From the NCBI GenBank assembly GCA_021234155.1, contig JAJEKV010000094.1:3394535-3458534 (forward strand): a DNA stretch of 64,000 bases, written 5' to 3'. Below are positions 11,286 to 24,059 of this stretch, piece by piece (position 1 is the first letter of the stretch; each line of letters starts with the position of its first letter). The notes beneath the pieces are model-generated. The model made no database searches, was not told where the DNA came from, and saw only the letters and a list, made by a program, of their open reading frames with translations. Source of the DNA: Isoetes taiwanensis. Its lineage: Eukaryota > Streptophyta > Lycopodiopsida > Isoetales > Isoetaceae. Position numbers and translations under genes: made by a program.

Positions 11286-13424
11286 GTCCAGATGCTTAGA
11301 AGAAGCAATCTGAAGCCGAAATGCACAACTGCACAACCCTTTTATTCTGTTAGGAACTCCGGTAAATCTACCATGGCAAAACCAGTGTGGTTTGTGACGT
11401 TATCTACTTAACCTAAGGGCCCGGGAGCGTCTTCTCTCTGATATCTCAACCACTCTCTATTTACTGAGCAACCACTGTATATATTGATGCATTAGGGTAG
11501 AGAAGAAACTCGGAATCTGTTGAGGTAATTGTTAAAAATTTCCGTTAGATTTTTATGAAAAGGTAATACAAATTTCCCGTTGTCCTTGAGGAGGCACGTT
11601 GTTTGCATTTTTTTTCAGTGATTTATAGATTGCCACTTTCAAATATTATTCAATTATTTAATTATTGCAGGTTTATTCATAGATAGTTGGAACTTGTGAT
11701 TTATAGATTGGGGTGTGTCCATTGGCTGCGCACTTAAGCGCGGAACTAATATTGCAATCATGTAAGCATTTTAATGGCTATGCATATGAAATGGCAACAT
11801 GCCCAATAAGATTATCTATATGAAAAACTAAATCGCTTGCTAATCTAGCGTTATAAGGTATCAAAGTGGTGGGGGTACTGGTACCACCAGGGCTGAGGTG
11901 GCAGCCCCGTAGGATACCAGGGTGCCCATTGAAGGCTGCCGCGATCTTCCATAAAGAAACTTGAAGGACAAACAATATTTTTTTTAAAATAAACTTGATA
12001 AATATCCTTTAGCATCAATCTTGAATTTGACAACAATGTTTAACAATTACCAAAATGTTCCGGTAACCGTTTTAGCATAGTAAAACTGCAATTTACAAAT
12101 CTCAAGGTAATACACAGAAATGTATTATGATACTCAGAAGTTGGCTTCTACCATTACGCTTTGCTAGTTGATGAAACCGTATGTTAAGGTTTCAATGGTT
12201 TATGGGGTGTAGTGTACAGAAACGCATATGAAAATAGGGCTTTAGAGAATCTTTACCTTTGTTATATTTCGGTATTGGTTTTTTATGTGGTCGATTTGTG
12301 GTATTTGAATTTGATTTTTCTTCTCCCTCCTTCCCCCTCTCCTTTTTTGTGGGTTGGGTTTTGGGGCACTTTAGAAGGTGAAATTTATGGTGCAGGTAGA
12401 GTTATTCAAAGTTAGCAAGCGACTTTCGTCAAATTTGTGGATGCCAATTCCATAAGCTTCTAAGCTCCTAGGCAGGAATTTCTAAAAACCCTTTCATTCT
12501 TTCATGTTTTCAAGCTCGACTTGATATGAGAGGGCCGTGTTTTTCCATTTTCGCACTTTTTACATGAGCAGCTCAAGTTTTAGGTTAGGGTTTTGAAAGG
12601 TTTATATTTCTTCTGTGGCCATTATAGAAGATTCTAAGCTCTCCTATAAACATGGATTCATAAGCTTTTTGCCATGGCGACTCAGACCTAGGGAGTCGCT
12701 TCCACATGTGGCAATGCCACTTCTCTCCGATATTTCAACCTTCGGCTTCTTTTTTTAGGGCGACCACTCTTTAACTCCACTACGGCAGTGGCAATATGAT
12801 TTCAATTCAAAACAGACATCTAAGATCATGTTTTTAGCGAGAATCAATGCCAATATTTGTGTGGAATTTGGAAACGCCGTATATCTACTCCCGGATGTGG
12901 TAAACCCAAATATAACCAGGTTAACCACTGTCATGTCCGAGCTAACCATACTTTTGTCTGAGCTAACCACTGTTTTTTGGTCAAGATAACCACATGGTGA
13001 ACTGAGCATGGGACTGTGTTTTGACATGCTAATCTTTGAATAGAGCTTGCAATCAACTTCTTGAATAGTTTAATCCGGTTCAAACACGATTGGAATCGCC
13101 TTGCTAGCCCCTAAAAACCTCATTCTATCAAGAGAGCAGGAGATTTGAGCACGAATCAAGCAAGATCAGTGAAAAAACATGCAAAACCCGTTGTTTTTTG
13201 AGCTTGAAACTGAGCAACAATGGTTAACCCAAACATGTGTCTGGGTTAACCACATCCCGGAGTATATTTACGGCCATCACCCGTCAATTAAGCGAGCGTT
13301 TTGGAGTTAAAGCAACAGCATTTTTGGTTTTAGGAGGTGTTTTGGTCATTGCTAACTCTTGCAATGACCAAAACAGTGCTAGTTATTACGTGCCAGTGCA
13401 GATAGAACTGACACTCGTCTCATT
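11286..13424. other. Gene-poor AT-rich interval with AACCAC-type motif cluster
   Basis: No supported gene. The sequence around 11430-11460 (CTTCTCTC..GATATCTCAACCACTCT) recurs in diverged form at about 12715-12775, suggesting an old repeat. Between about 12895 and 13255 the words GTTAACC, GCTAACCA and GATAACCAC recur at least six times. The first ~100 bases upstream of 11285 should hold the CRL promoter, but no clear TATA element could be fixed. Confidence 0.4.
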
Positions 13425-16400
13425 TCCACGGTCGAATCTAGCTAATAACAAAACAAAACTATAACAAAACAAAACTATGTTTTCATTATGTTGCTGGACA
13501 CTTCTACTCATTACATGTCTTATTTGTAGGCCAAATATGAACGTGGCAAAAAAAACTTTTTACGTCCTAGGAAAAAGATTTCTATTCTTCCAGCAAAACT
13601 TACTTAGAAGACAGTGCTAGTTATTACGTGCCATTGCAAAATTGGTTCAGATAGAATTGACACTCTTCATTTCCACGGTCGAATCTGGCTAATAACAAAA
13701 CAAAACTATAACAAAACAAAACTATGTTTTCATTGTGATGTTGGGCACTTCTAGTCATTACATGTCTTATTTGTAGACCAAATATGAAAGTGGCAAAAGA
13801 AACTTTTTACGTCCTAGGAAAAAGATTTCTATTCTTCTAGCAAAACTTACTAACAAGTTTAAGGTAATTTTCCTTTTTGTTCCAAATAGTAAGATAATAG
13901 TTTGGCCCACTATTGAAGGAAGCCTTAGCAATAGGCTCATGGTAACCATTGGCATTCTTATATGGCCTACGAGCATTTGATTAAGCTCGGCTTCAATTTC
14001 ACTATTTATTTTGACCCTTGTGTTCCTCCCTTAGGTTAATTGTCGGTTTTTTGACAGGAATGACATCGACGCCAAGATTTTGACGTCTCAGCAATGCCTC
14101 ATTGCAACAACGTGGCAATCAAGTATTGAGAAAACCTTTTACGTCCTAGAGAAAAGACTTTTATCCAGAGCATTTTAAGGTCCTTTAAGAAACTAGTAAC
14201 AAATTTTCTAAGATACTTTTCTCCATATAGTCACATAATACTTTTAGCCCACTATGGAAGGAAAACCTAGGAATAGACTCATGGTAGTCATGGAATTCTT
14301 ATATGGCCTATAAGTACAAACAAGGGAACGACTTCAATTTCACTATATATCTTATGTTCCCTCGTTAGGTTAATGATTTTTCTTTTTGCAGGAATGACCT
14401 CGACGCCAGAATTTCGACGTGTCAGCGCTGCCTTTGATACGACTTAATGGAATTTGGGTGGTTTTATTAATCTCACAACAATTATTTCAGTTGTAGAACA
14501 AGTGACAAACAAAAATAAAGTAGATTGAGGTAGACTGTATTCCAACAGATTAACAATGAAGCACATCTAACCCACCAATTGGTCCACTGGGTTATAGCAA
14601 ATATAATAACAATGGCTCAAAGTACTGTACGGATTAATCAATCTACTCTTATTAGAATCCACGGTCGAATCTAGCTAATAACAAAACAAAACTATAACAA
14701 AACAAAACTATGTTTTCATTGTGTTGTTGGGCACTTCTAGTCATTACGTGTCTTATTTGTAGGCCAAATATGAACGTGGCAAAAATAACTTTTTACATCC
14801 TAGGAAAAAGATTTCTATTCTTCCAGCAAAACTTACTCAGAAGACAGTGCTAGTTATTACGTGCCATTGCAAAATTGGTTCAGATAGAACTGACACTCGT
14901 CTTATTTCCACGGTCGAATCTGGCTAATAACAAAACAAAACTATAACAAAACAAAACAATGTTTTCATTGTGTTGTTGGGCACTTCTAGTCATTACTTAT
15001 TTGTAGGCCAAATATGAACGTGGCAAAAGAAACTTTTTACGTCCTTTTTGTTCCAAATAGTAAGATAATAGTTTGGCCCACTATTGAAGGAAGCCTTAGC
15101 AATAGGCTCATGGTAACCATTGGCATCCTTATATGGCCTACGAGCATTTGATTAAGCTCGGCTTCAATTTCACTATTTATTTTGACCCTTGTGTTCCTCC
15201 CTTAGGTTAATTGTCGGTTTTTTGACAGGAATGACATCGACGCCAAGATTTTGACGTCTCAGCAATGCCTCATTGCAACAACGTGGCAATCAAGTATTGA
15301 GAAAACCTTTTACGTCCTAGAGAAAAGACTTTTATCCAGAGCATTTTAAGGTCCTTTAAGAAACTAGTAACAAATTTTCTAAGATACTTTTCTCCATATA
15401 GTCACATAATACTTTTAGCCCACTATGGAAGGAAAACCTAGGAATAGACTCATGGTAGTCATGGAATTCTTATATGGCCTATAAGTATAAACAAGGGAAC
15501 GACTTTAATTTCACTATATATCTTATGTTCCCTCGTTAGGTTAATGATTTGTCTTTTTACAGGAATGACGTCGACGCCAGAATTTCGACGTGTCAGCACT
15601 GCCTTTGATACGACTTAATGGAATTTGGGTGGTTTTATTAATCTCACAACAATTATTTCAGTTGTAGAACAAGTGACAAACAAAAATAAAGTAGATTGAG
15701 GTAGACTGTATTCCAACAGATTAACAATGAAGCACATCTAACCATCCAATTGGTCCACTGGGTTATAGCAAATATAATAACAATGGCTCAAAGTACTGTA
15801 CGGATTAATCAATCTACTCTTATTAGAATCCACGGTCGAATCTAGCTAATAACAAAACAAAACTATAACAAAACAAAACTATGTTTTCATTGTGTTGTTG
15901 GGCACTTCTAGTCATTACATGTCTTATTTGTAGGCCAAATATGAACGTGGCAAAAATAACTTTTTACATCCTAGGAAAAAGATTTCTATTCTTCCAGCAA
16001 AACTTACTCAGAAGACAGTGCTAGTTATTACGTGCCATTGCAAAATTGGTTCAGATAGAACTGACACTCGTCTTATTTCCACGGTCGAATCTGGCTAATA
16101 ACAAAACAAAACTATAACAAAACAAAACAATGTTTTCATTGTGTTGTTGGGCACTTCTAGTCATTACTTATTTGTAGGCCAAATATGAACGTGGCAAAAG
16201 AAACTTTTTACGTCCTTTTTGTTCCAAATAGTAAGATAATAGTTTGGCCCACTATTGAAGGAAGCCTTAGCAATAGGCTCATGGTAACCATTGGCATCCT
16301 TATATGGCCTACGAGCATTTGATTAAGCTCGGCTTCAATTTCACTATTTATTTTGACCCTTGTGTTCCTGCCTTAGGTTAATTGTCGGTTTTTTGACAGG

Positions 16401-16553
16401 AATGACATCGACGCCAAGATTTTGACGTCTTAGCAATGCCTCATTGCAACAACGTGGCAACCAAGTATTGAGAAAACCTTTTACGTCCTTGGGAAAAGAC
16501 TTTTATCCAGAGCATTTTAAGGTCCTTTAAGAATCTGATAACAAATTTTCTAA

Positions 16554-17503
16554 GGGGCAAAAGTATGCTGGTGGGGTACAAATAAACACGATGCAGCACC
16601 CAGCACCCAGCACTTTCCAGCACTTTCCAAAGACCTTTTTTTTTTTTTTTTTTTTTTTTTTCATAATCGGCCATGCAATTCGATCATACATGCAAAATTT
16701 TGTGGCCTAATTTGGGATATTGGAGCGAGCAACTAGAAAAACCCATTTCTGCAAAGAATTTTGGTAAAACAGAACAAAATTTCTTAATTCAAATTCAAAT
16801 TAAGCTAAATCGGATGGGGCTTTTCCGATTTTTCATGTCGGCCATGCACCCATATCCTACGTCCAAAATTTGAGCACCTAATTTGGGATATTGTGTGAGC
16901 AATTAGAGAAAAACCATTTCTGCGGCTTTTTGGTGCATTGAAGAATTTTTTAATTCAGCCCAAATTAAGCTAAATCATTTGGGGCTTTTAGGTTTTCATA
17001 ATCGGCCATGCACCAACATCCCTACGTGCAAAATTTGAACCTAATTTGGGATATTGAGTGAAAAATTAAAGAAAAACCATTCTTGCAATGTGGTTTTGTA
17101 AAACGATGAGAAATCTCTTAAGTCACCCAATTTAAGCAAAATTAGATGGGGCTTTTAAAAATTTGAATATGGTCCAAATGATAATCCTACCTTGGTGGAT
17201 AAGTTTTATGAAAAGATATGATGGATTGAGCAAATAATTGGAGATTCACATGCCAATTTGGAGTTTGGGTCGTTTCTGCGCACTAGTCAGACTCCAAACT
17301 AATGAAATCGATGCTAATCTGATGGAAAATTCGAGCAATGTGGAATGATTCTTGGCTAAAGAATCCTCTTAACAAATGAAGGGTGTAAAAAAACGAACCC
17401 ACCTGCACACACCAGCACCAAAAAAAAAGCAGGAAGGAGGGGTGCTAAAAGCATGCATCCGGACGCGTGCTTTTGCACCCCACCAGCATACATACTTTTG
17501 CCC
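16554..17503. mobile_element. PIF/Harbinger-like MITE (950 bp, TSD TAA)
   Basis: It starts GGGGCAAAAGTATGCTGG and ends with the inverted form CCAGCATACATACTTTTGCCC (one extra 4-bp step in the right arm). It is flanked by TAA at 16551-16553 and 17504-17506. Units 1 and 2 of the surrounding tandem array carry the empty site (TTCTAAGATA), which confirms the insertion and the 3-bp duplication. A TAA/TTA duplication with G-rich termini is the PIF/Harbinger (Tourist) pattern. It has no coding capacity. The termini closely match those of the 7.7-kb element at 40699-48408. Confidence 0.88.
16665..17150. repeat. ~155-bp tandem repeats inside the MITE
   Basis: Three diverged copies of a block containing CGGCCATGCA, AAAATTT, CCTAATTTGGGATATT, GAGAAAAACCATTTCTGC and TTAAGCTAAAT..GGGGCTTTT start near 16668, 16838 and 17000. 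A T run lies at about 16638-16661, just before the first copy. Confidence 0.7.
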
Positions 17504-18785
17504 TAAGATAATTTTCTCCAGATAGTCACATAATACTTTTAGCCCACTATGGAAGGAAAACCTAGGAATAGACTCATGGTAGTCATGGAATTCTTATATG
17601 GCCTATAAGTATAAACAAGGGAACGACTTTAATTTCACTATATATCTTATGTTCCCTCGTTAGGTTAATGATTTGTCTTTTTACAGGAATGACGTCGACG
17701 CCAGAATTTCGACGTGTCAGCACTGCCTTTGATACGACTTAATGGAATTTGGGTGGTTTTATTAATCTCACAACAATTATTTCAGTTGTAGAACAAGTGA
17801 CAAACAAAAATAAAGTAGATTGAGGTAGACTGTATTCCAACAGATTAACAATGAAGCACATCTAACCATCCAATTGGTCCACTGGGTTATAGCAAATATA
17901 ATAACAATGGCTCAAAGTACTGTACGGATTAATCGCTCTACTCTTATTAGAATCCATTCAAAGCCTTCATCAAATGGTTTAGGAAAAGAAAAGAGTCTGA
18001 TCTAAGAATCTGTATCCATTTCTACTTTTAAAAATTGGTCACTGGGCTGATGTTATGGAAATTTCCCTGCTATCACATCTGGTCATTGGCTGTAAGAAGG
18101 GGTAGCTGCTCCCTTTTCAGAATTTTGACATTGATCTCCAAACTGTTTGCAAGTCGACTGCCTTTGTCACTAATGTGATCAGAATAACAGGTTCCGATTC
18201 TGATGTCAGAGAATGCTACAGTATATTTTGGATGCCGCTATAGTATATCTTGAACCATGATATAGTAACCATCCATTTTGCCTATTTGTTGGTCGTTGCC
18301 TTCTTAAAAACTCGCAGATGCCTTTACCCTTGTTGCCCATTCCTTCTTATATAGACTCGATCCTTTCCTTTAATTTAGTAAAGGTCATGACCCCTTCTGA
18401 TACAAAGACCCTCAATAGTAATAGTAATAGTAATAGTTCTTTTATTACTAGTAATAGTGCGCAACATTGCTGGGGAATAGTTGGGAACCAAGTACAAACA
18501 TTGGTCGTCTATGAAGGATTTGTGTGCTAGGGGCTCTATGTTTGTATGAGGGTTTGTGTTATGTTGTAAGTGTTTGGGTGGAAAAGGAATTTATTGTGAC
18601 AATCATTGGTTTTGCTAACATGTAGCATATTGAAATTAATTTACCATGTGAGTGGACGTTTCAATTTACTTGTATGTGCTTGTAATTTTAGTTCATGTTT
18701 GTATTTTCAAAATATAATCATCATGTAGTACATTAAAGCTGAATTTACTATGAAACACTCAAAGTAATATCTTGTTGCACTTCCA

Positions 18786-18971
18786 TCAATCAACAACCTT
18801 GCTGCAACTTAGTGTTGGTTCATTACTGCAATGATCAATACTTTTGGAGAGGAATTTGTCCATTATGCTTTCTTTTCGTTGTGCTGGAGAAGTGGACAAT
18901 CCATACTTGTTGGCCATTTTGATTAGAAGCTCCTTATTTGGTTGAGCAACAATTTCACCTTCCTTTAACAT
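18786..18971 (-). CDS. Unrecognised exon-like ORF
   Basis: A 61-aa open stretch rich in charged residues, with NKELLIKMANKYGLSTSPAQ followed by RKESIMDKFLSKSI. It looks like a helical, possibly SAP-like segment, but no family is recognised. It shares strand with exon-like pieces at 19.5-21.0 kb and could belong to the same broken or intron-rich gene. No start codon or splice border could be fixed. Confidence 0.25.
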   Translation of the reverse strand: MLKEGEIVAQPNKELLIKMANKYGLSTSPAQRKESIMDKFLSKSIDHCSNEPTLSCSKVVD

Positions 18972-19096
18972 TTGGCTGCAAGTTTTGTGTCGAAAATAAG
19001 ATCAAGGAAATATAAGCAACCATCTAACAATGGAATAAGTCCAATGAAATTTGCTTCTAGCTTACCGACATGTATTATATTAAATAAACAACGCTT

Positions 19097-19247
<151 letters not shown>

Positions 19248-19514
19248 TGATCTAGCTCTCTTGGGGCCTAAAAGGCCATGGAGCGCTCGATACATGTTAA
19301 CATCTGAAATAGACATGTTTCTATATCAATCACACCATTATCTACTTGATATGAAAGCCAAAAATGTCACAGGCTGCAAAGATGGGCTACCTCTGCAGGA
19401 AGAGAATCCCAAAATGCACTATCTCATAATCTTGGGACTCCGAATTTCCATTTTCTAATGGTAATTTGCCAAGCTCCTCCTCATGCTTACCTTTCTTCCC
19501 ATTGTCTCATTGCT

Positions 19515-19622
19515 CATTTGAGTGTTTCTGCTTGTATTTTTCTGATGTAGCTTGAAGTCCTTTCCTTTCTTGCTTTCTTCTTTTATTTTCTTCAACATCA
19601 TCTTCCTGTTGTTCTGCAAACT
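19515..19622 (-). CDS. Possible exon, charged/coiled-coil segment
   Basis: After a possible acceptor (TTTGCAG) the minus strand reads EQQEDDVEENKRRKQERKG and continues with Gln/Lys-rich text. The composition suggests a coiled coil or nuclear basic region. Family unknown; linked to the pieces at 18.8 and 20.4-20.9 kb only by strand and distance. Confidence 0.25.
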
Positions 19623-20349
19623 ATGAAGGTCCTGGTTTTCCTCATCCCTACAAAAAGAGCACATTCAAATATCATAGCTCCTATTTTTTTCTCACGCTTC
19701 AGATTTACTACCTTGCTTTATCTTCAAAATTTTCAATATTATTTTCATATTTCTTGTACCTCATATTTTTCTCTCTCCTACACAAGACCACTTTGTGTTG
19801 TTAACAAAGCATCAGGCTTTAAATATTAGGCAAACTTTGAAGCAAAAAGACCAAATTACATGGCTTTGGTAATCCTGGGTGTTGTTTTATTTTGCTGATC
19901 ATGAAAAATGCTTTGCTTTGTTAGACCTTGTAAAGTTTCTTGCTTGGCTTTATCATCTTCGTCAAGGACTACAACACACATGTACACATGAACACATGTT
20001 TTTTTGTTCTAAGTTGAAAATCTGAGTTACAGGTCACCCAGATACAATATGGTTTTCCCAATGCTGGCTAAATGAGTAAGATTACTGGTTATAGAGTTTC
20101 TATTAGGAACAAAGACATTAGCGCTAGTCTTGTCTATGCATATATAGTCATGAAAGATAAACACATATGAATTGCCCTTTGCTTCCAATTCAACAAACAT
20201 ATTGTGCAGTCAACACAAACAAACAAATGCAGATAGGATTACATAAAGCAGTGGCGAACACAGGTATCATAACAGATCAAGGTGTCAGATCTTGGATTCT
20301 TCTGTCAAATCATAAACATCATCTGCAAAGCCATCGTCCTCATAACCTG

Positions 20350-21057
20350 GAGCTCAGAAACTGTAAATAAATGCATAGAGGAGGCTCTATCAGATGCCAC
20401 AATTCCTTCTCCTTATGGTGATCTGCCCCCACCAATACATCCAAGTCACTTAATTCGTTTTTAATCCTCATCAATGCGTTAGAATCGGGCTCTAAATTCT
20501 TGCAAACATTTAACACAATCCTAGTTGCAGTTCCAAGAGCATATTTCCAGTAATTATTTGTAAGAATATTATAGAATCATGATCTGCCAATATAACTGTA
20601 GCGTTCTATACACATCAATAGCCTGCAGAATTTTACAGAATGGAAAATCATCCACGCTAAAGATTCGAACGCTAAAGATTCTAATATCAATATTGTTGTC
20701 GAAGCTAGCCTTCTCAGTCTGGATATCGAGGCCAGTTTTATGCTGCAACTTAACATTGAGAAACTTATGCATAAGATACAGCAAATTTTCGTTAGCGGAT
20801 TGAACCTGGCAGTAGCAAATGGTATTCAAGATGCTGGATTCGGGGCTCCAAAGTTCTTCAACGAGCAAGAGCTCATTGCTGCGAGAAGTTGATCTGGTAA
20901 GCTATCTTGCAGCTATCTGGACAACGACAAAGGTCAAAGTGGGCAGAGTTGCAGAAAATATTGCTACGCTTGCCCAAACCCCATTTTGGCAGGGCAATGT
21001 TCCATCCCGAAAATCCTCTCAGCAAAACGTCGATCTGCAGGATAGAACTTCAAGCTA
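20350..21057 (-). pseudogene. Unrecognised gene fragment, several frames
   Basis: Protein-like text runs through 20.35-20.87 kb on the minus strand. It includes LVEELWSPESSILNTICYCQ and NLLYLMHKFLNVKLQHKTGL, then after a frame change ATRIVLNVCKNLEPDSNALM and NELSDLDVLVGADHHKEKEL, and ends near GFADDVYDLTEESK. Further upstream (20.87-21.06 kb) the frames are short. The leucine-rich helical look suggests a large helical protein, but no family can be named. The sequence ATTCTAACGCT..AAAGATTCGAACGCTAAAGATTC near 20660 is a small local duplication. Treat it as a decayed or partially captured gene. Confidence 0.35.
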
Positions 21058-21099
21058 GGAAATAGTAAAGGAAACAACTAGACATGAGCTAGAAAAGAG

Positions 21100-21215
21100 G
21101 TACCTTCCTACGGTAAAGATTAGCTAAAGTAGCTCCCCCATCCATCTGGCTAAAGTAGCTCCCCCATCCCCCATCCATAGTCCCCCATCCAGAGTCCGCC
21201 ATCCAGAGATTCCAT
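21100..21215. repeat. CCCCCATCC minisatellite
   Basis: Direct repeats of GGCTAAAGTAGCTCCCCCATC, then CCCCCATCCA and CCAGAGTC words, at 21122-21210. The rest of 21.2-21.9 kb is AT-rich with no gene seen. Confidence 0.7.
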
Positions 21216-22735
21216 GCAGATAGTTAATTATCCTTTGCTATTCTTAGTTTGTGGAAGTCGTTGCTGACACGAATCTTCACCTGCTCCAAATTAACAAGAT
21301 TCTAAACCCAACCTATATAAGGTAGATGTAATCTCCTGATCAAACAAGCTTTTCTACGATCATTGTGTTCGCCTAAATTGTCTTTGTGCTCTCTTTCGGC
21401 TTTGCCTCTTGTAAGCAAGAATTAATTAATTAGAGAAATTTGGAATTCTCGTTTAGCATGAAATAGGTTCTTGGTTAGCCATAGAGTGCAGAAACTACTA
21501 GCAACTGAGTAAATGTTGGCGTTTTTTAGTACAAATTCTACCAATGATTCGCTGTCTTTCAGAAATATAGTTTTTACTGCTCATGCAAAGGTCCATTGTG
21601 GGTAAAAGGTAGTAGTATGGAATGCTCGATGTTCTCGCAAGAATCGCGAACGCGATCTTTCGCAGCTGAAAATGAACAAAATAAAGGGCTTTTCATTAAC
21701 ACCATATGAGAGCATTACGTACTGGAAAGGTGCAGAGGAGTAGGTACAGCACAAACATTTCACTTTTTTAAGCTATGTATTTGCTACAGAGGATCGCGGC
21801 CGTGATTATTTTCAACATTAAACATGCATCAAGTAATAATAAAGACAAAAAGGTATAGTAAAACATATTCCTGAAACCAAAATTTCCATTGAAGGATGTA
21901 ATGTACAATGGGGATGCAATTATCATTCAAATGATTGTGTTTCAGATACACTATCAGGTATCACGCCCAATTCATTGGCTATGCGGATTACATGCGCTCT
22001 ACCCAATTCCATAGCTTGTGTTGTGTTCATCTCTGAATAACCTGTGACCTCTGGAATCTCAACGTCCATGGCCTTTGCGATGCGCTCCACATGTGCATCA
22101 GGTTGAACTTTTTCACTATCCCCTGCACTGATCACGCTTATAAATTCCTTCTCCGACTCAGTAGCAATCTCGTCTGGATGAAAGATCTTCGGCTTCTTGC
22201 AGGCACCCTGATGCTCTTGTGTCCCAGTAGACTCATCTTGGTCTGTTTCCATGTGGTCTACGCCCATGTATTCAAACCTAGATTCGCCTGTCAAGAATGG
22301 CATGTACACATCAAGCTTCTGGTTTAGTGCCCCTAGTTTTTGGAAAGTAGGTTCGAGGGCATCAATACTTTTTTCCGTCACTTCCAGTAATCGCTTTGTT
22401 TCTTGCATTCTCTCCTCATAGCCTTTAGCATCGAGGTTATCCAAAATGACATCCAACCCTGATATATCTGTCTTTTGGGTAATACTGATGTCGGGCAGCA
22501 AAGGATTAGCCTCTGCATTCTCTGCTTTCTCCTCTTCTTCAGATCCCCCAGTAGTTTGACTGGCCATTTTCTCAAGCGTTTCCAAGGACCTCAGGAAATG
22601 GCACACTTTACCTGAACTTTCAAAGGCCACACTCTTTTTCCCTTGCATAAGAGCGACACGAGAAGCTGTCCCAGCCGAACAAAAATCCAGGACACAACCA
22701 TCAGTGGGCACCAGCTGATCAACAATATAATAGGC

Positions 22736-24059
22736 CTATCCAACAGCTCTCGTTGCCTGGAGTTACCCCCCGTGTGAATATGCACCCAAACCAAAAGGGG
22801 GTTTAAGGGGGGTTTTAATTTAAATGTGTTGGACCCAATGGTTGTGTTAATTAATGTCAATGGTAGGTATGTGTTGGTTGTTAATGTCAATGGTGGTTGT
22901 TATATATTGGTTGTTATGTGTTGGTTGTCATGTGTTGGGGGATTTAATTTTTATATGTTGGATGTTAATGGTTTGTGTTGCAAAAAAAAAAAAAAAATGG
23001 CCTTCGGCCTTAGGACGCCATCACCCGGTGTGACAAAAATTTTAGAATTCAAACCAGAAAAAAACTAGAATTCATTTGAGGCTTTCATCACCTGTAGCTT
23101 TTGAATTTTATCACAATAAAACAAATAGAACATAAGTAAAAGTTATCAAAAAGATAGAGCAGATTGATCCCATTATTCTGAAAGTCATAAAGTTTGCAAC
23201 ACCCATACACAAACATTTTTCGACTGGAATTTAACAGCAGCCTTTGGCCTCCATGGATTCTTGTGGTGAGAAACCAAAGTGGGAAACTTTTCTGCTTGTT
23301 AGCACAAGGATCTAGAAGCCTTGGAATTTACTTAATAACTGCCTCAAAATCTAAAAATGCATGGTAATTTTTTGCAAGCTTCATTCGGAATGAGCCATAA
23401 AACAATATCCAATAACGCAATCCTGTATTAATCAGCTGGTAGGATGTGAAAGCCTACCAAACCCGGCCGAAAAATTGCTGTTTTAGCATAGATAACTTAA
23501 CCAAACATATCCATATCATACACTATCAAAAAGATCTCGGAGAGAGCTTTCTAACGCAATAAAAATCATCTCAAACAGAGCTCTGGATCCAAAGTTATGA
23601 TAAGAAATGTGTTGCCGGCGGGGAAACTGCACTACATGCGCCCTTCAACCCTTCATGTGCCCATTATGCACCACACACACAAAAAGAGGGCTTTGTTGTG
23701 AGCCATTGGTTGTTGACCATTATGCACCACACGCACAAAAAAAGGGCTTTTGTTGTGAGCCATTGGTTTTCAAGCCATTCATGTGCCCATTATGCACCAC
23801 ACACACAAAAAGTGGGCTTTTGTTGTGAGCCATTGGTTGTTGACCATTATGCACCACACGCACAGAAAAAGGGCTTTTGTTGTGAGCCATTGGTTGTTGA
23901 CCATTGAAAAAAAAAAGGCTAAAATCAATGGCTAAGAAATGGTGCACTCTAGATGTACGCATTAGTACATCCATTTGAATACATCACAAAATCATAGGAA
24001 AACCTTAGTGAAAAGCGTACAAAAACACAAAGAAAACCCCCTGTTATTATGCTACATAT
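22736..24059. mobile_element. 1.3-kb insertion with 5-bp target duplication, unclassified
   Basis: It is flanked by TAGGC at 22731-22735 and 24060-24064. Removing the insert and one TAGGC restores an open minus-strand frame (..TSYAYYIVDQLVP..) that aligns with ..CSYLVQKMVLP.. in copy 2 of the same gene. This is good evidence for insertion and not an intron. The ends have no clear TIR or LTR. Inside are a GGTTGTTAATGTCAATGG minisatellite (22850-22930), an A run at 22981-22996, and a ~62-bp tandem repeat at 23640-23906. No protein was recognised. Confidence 0.7.
23640..23906. repeat. Tandem repeat, ~62/125-bp period
   Basis: Four or more copies of CATTATGCACCACAC..CACAAAAA..GGGCTTTTGTTGTGAGCC, each ending ATTGGTTGTTGACC or ATTGGTTTTCAAGCC, giving alternating unit types. 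The open frames over it are repeat artefacts. Confidence 0.9.

Larger units (their letters stand above)
13425..17952. repeat. Tandem array of three ~1.17-1.23-kb units with nested sub-repeats
   Basis: Unit starts are marked by TCCACGGTCGAATCTAGC at 13425, 14658 and 15829; the array ends at 17952. Units 2 and 3 are near-identical: unit 2 is 1171 bp, and unit 3 is also 1171 bp once the MITE and its 3-bp duplication are removed. Unit 1 (1233 bp) is more diverged. Each unit starts with a ~245-bp duplication (second copy begins TCCACGGTCGAATCTGGC at about 13675, 14908 and 16078). Each also holds two related ~330-bp blocks, both ending in AGGAATGAC..TCGACGCCA..ATTTTGACGT/ATTTCGACGT. No ORF of note. 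The T-rich stretch ending in CAG before GAATGAC looks like a splice acceptor and may be a relic of a gene. Confidence 0.93.

Noticed and set aside
22591-22890. 99-aa minus-strand ORF across the insertion border
   Set aside because: It crosses the TAGGC junction in a different frame from the MTase-like protein; an artefact of the insertion.
23640-23906. CRISPR-like repeat spacing
   Set aside because: Units are contiguous, spacers are not unique, and the window is eukaryotic; an ordinary tandem repeat.
23607-23974. Cys/His-rich open frames in 23.6-24.0 kb
   Set aside because: They follow a ~62-bp tandem repeat on both strands; periodic sequence, not a zinc-finger gene.
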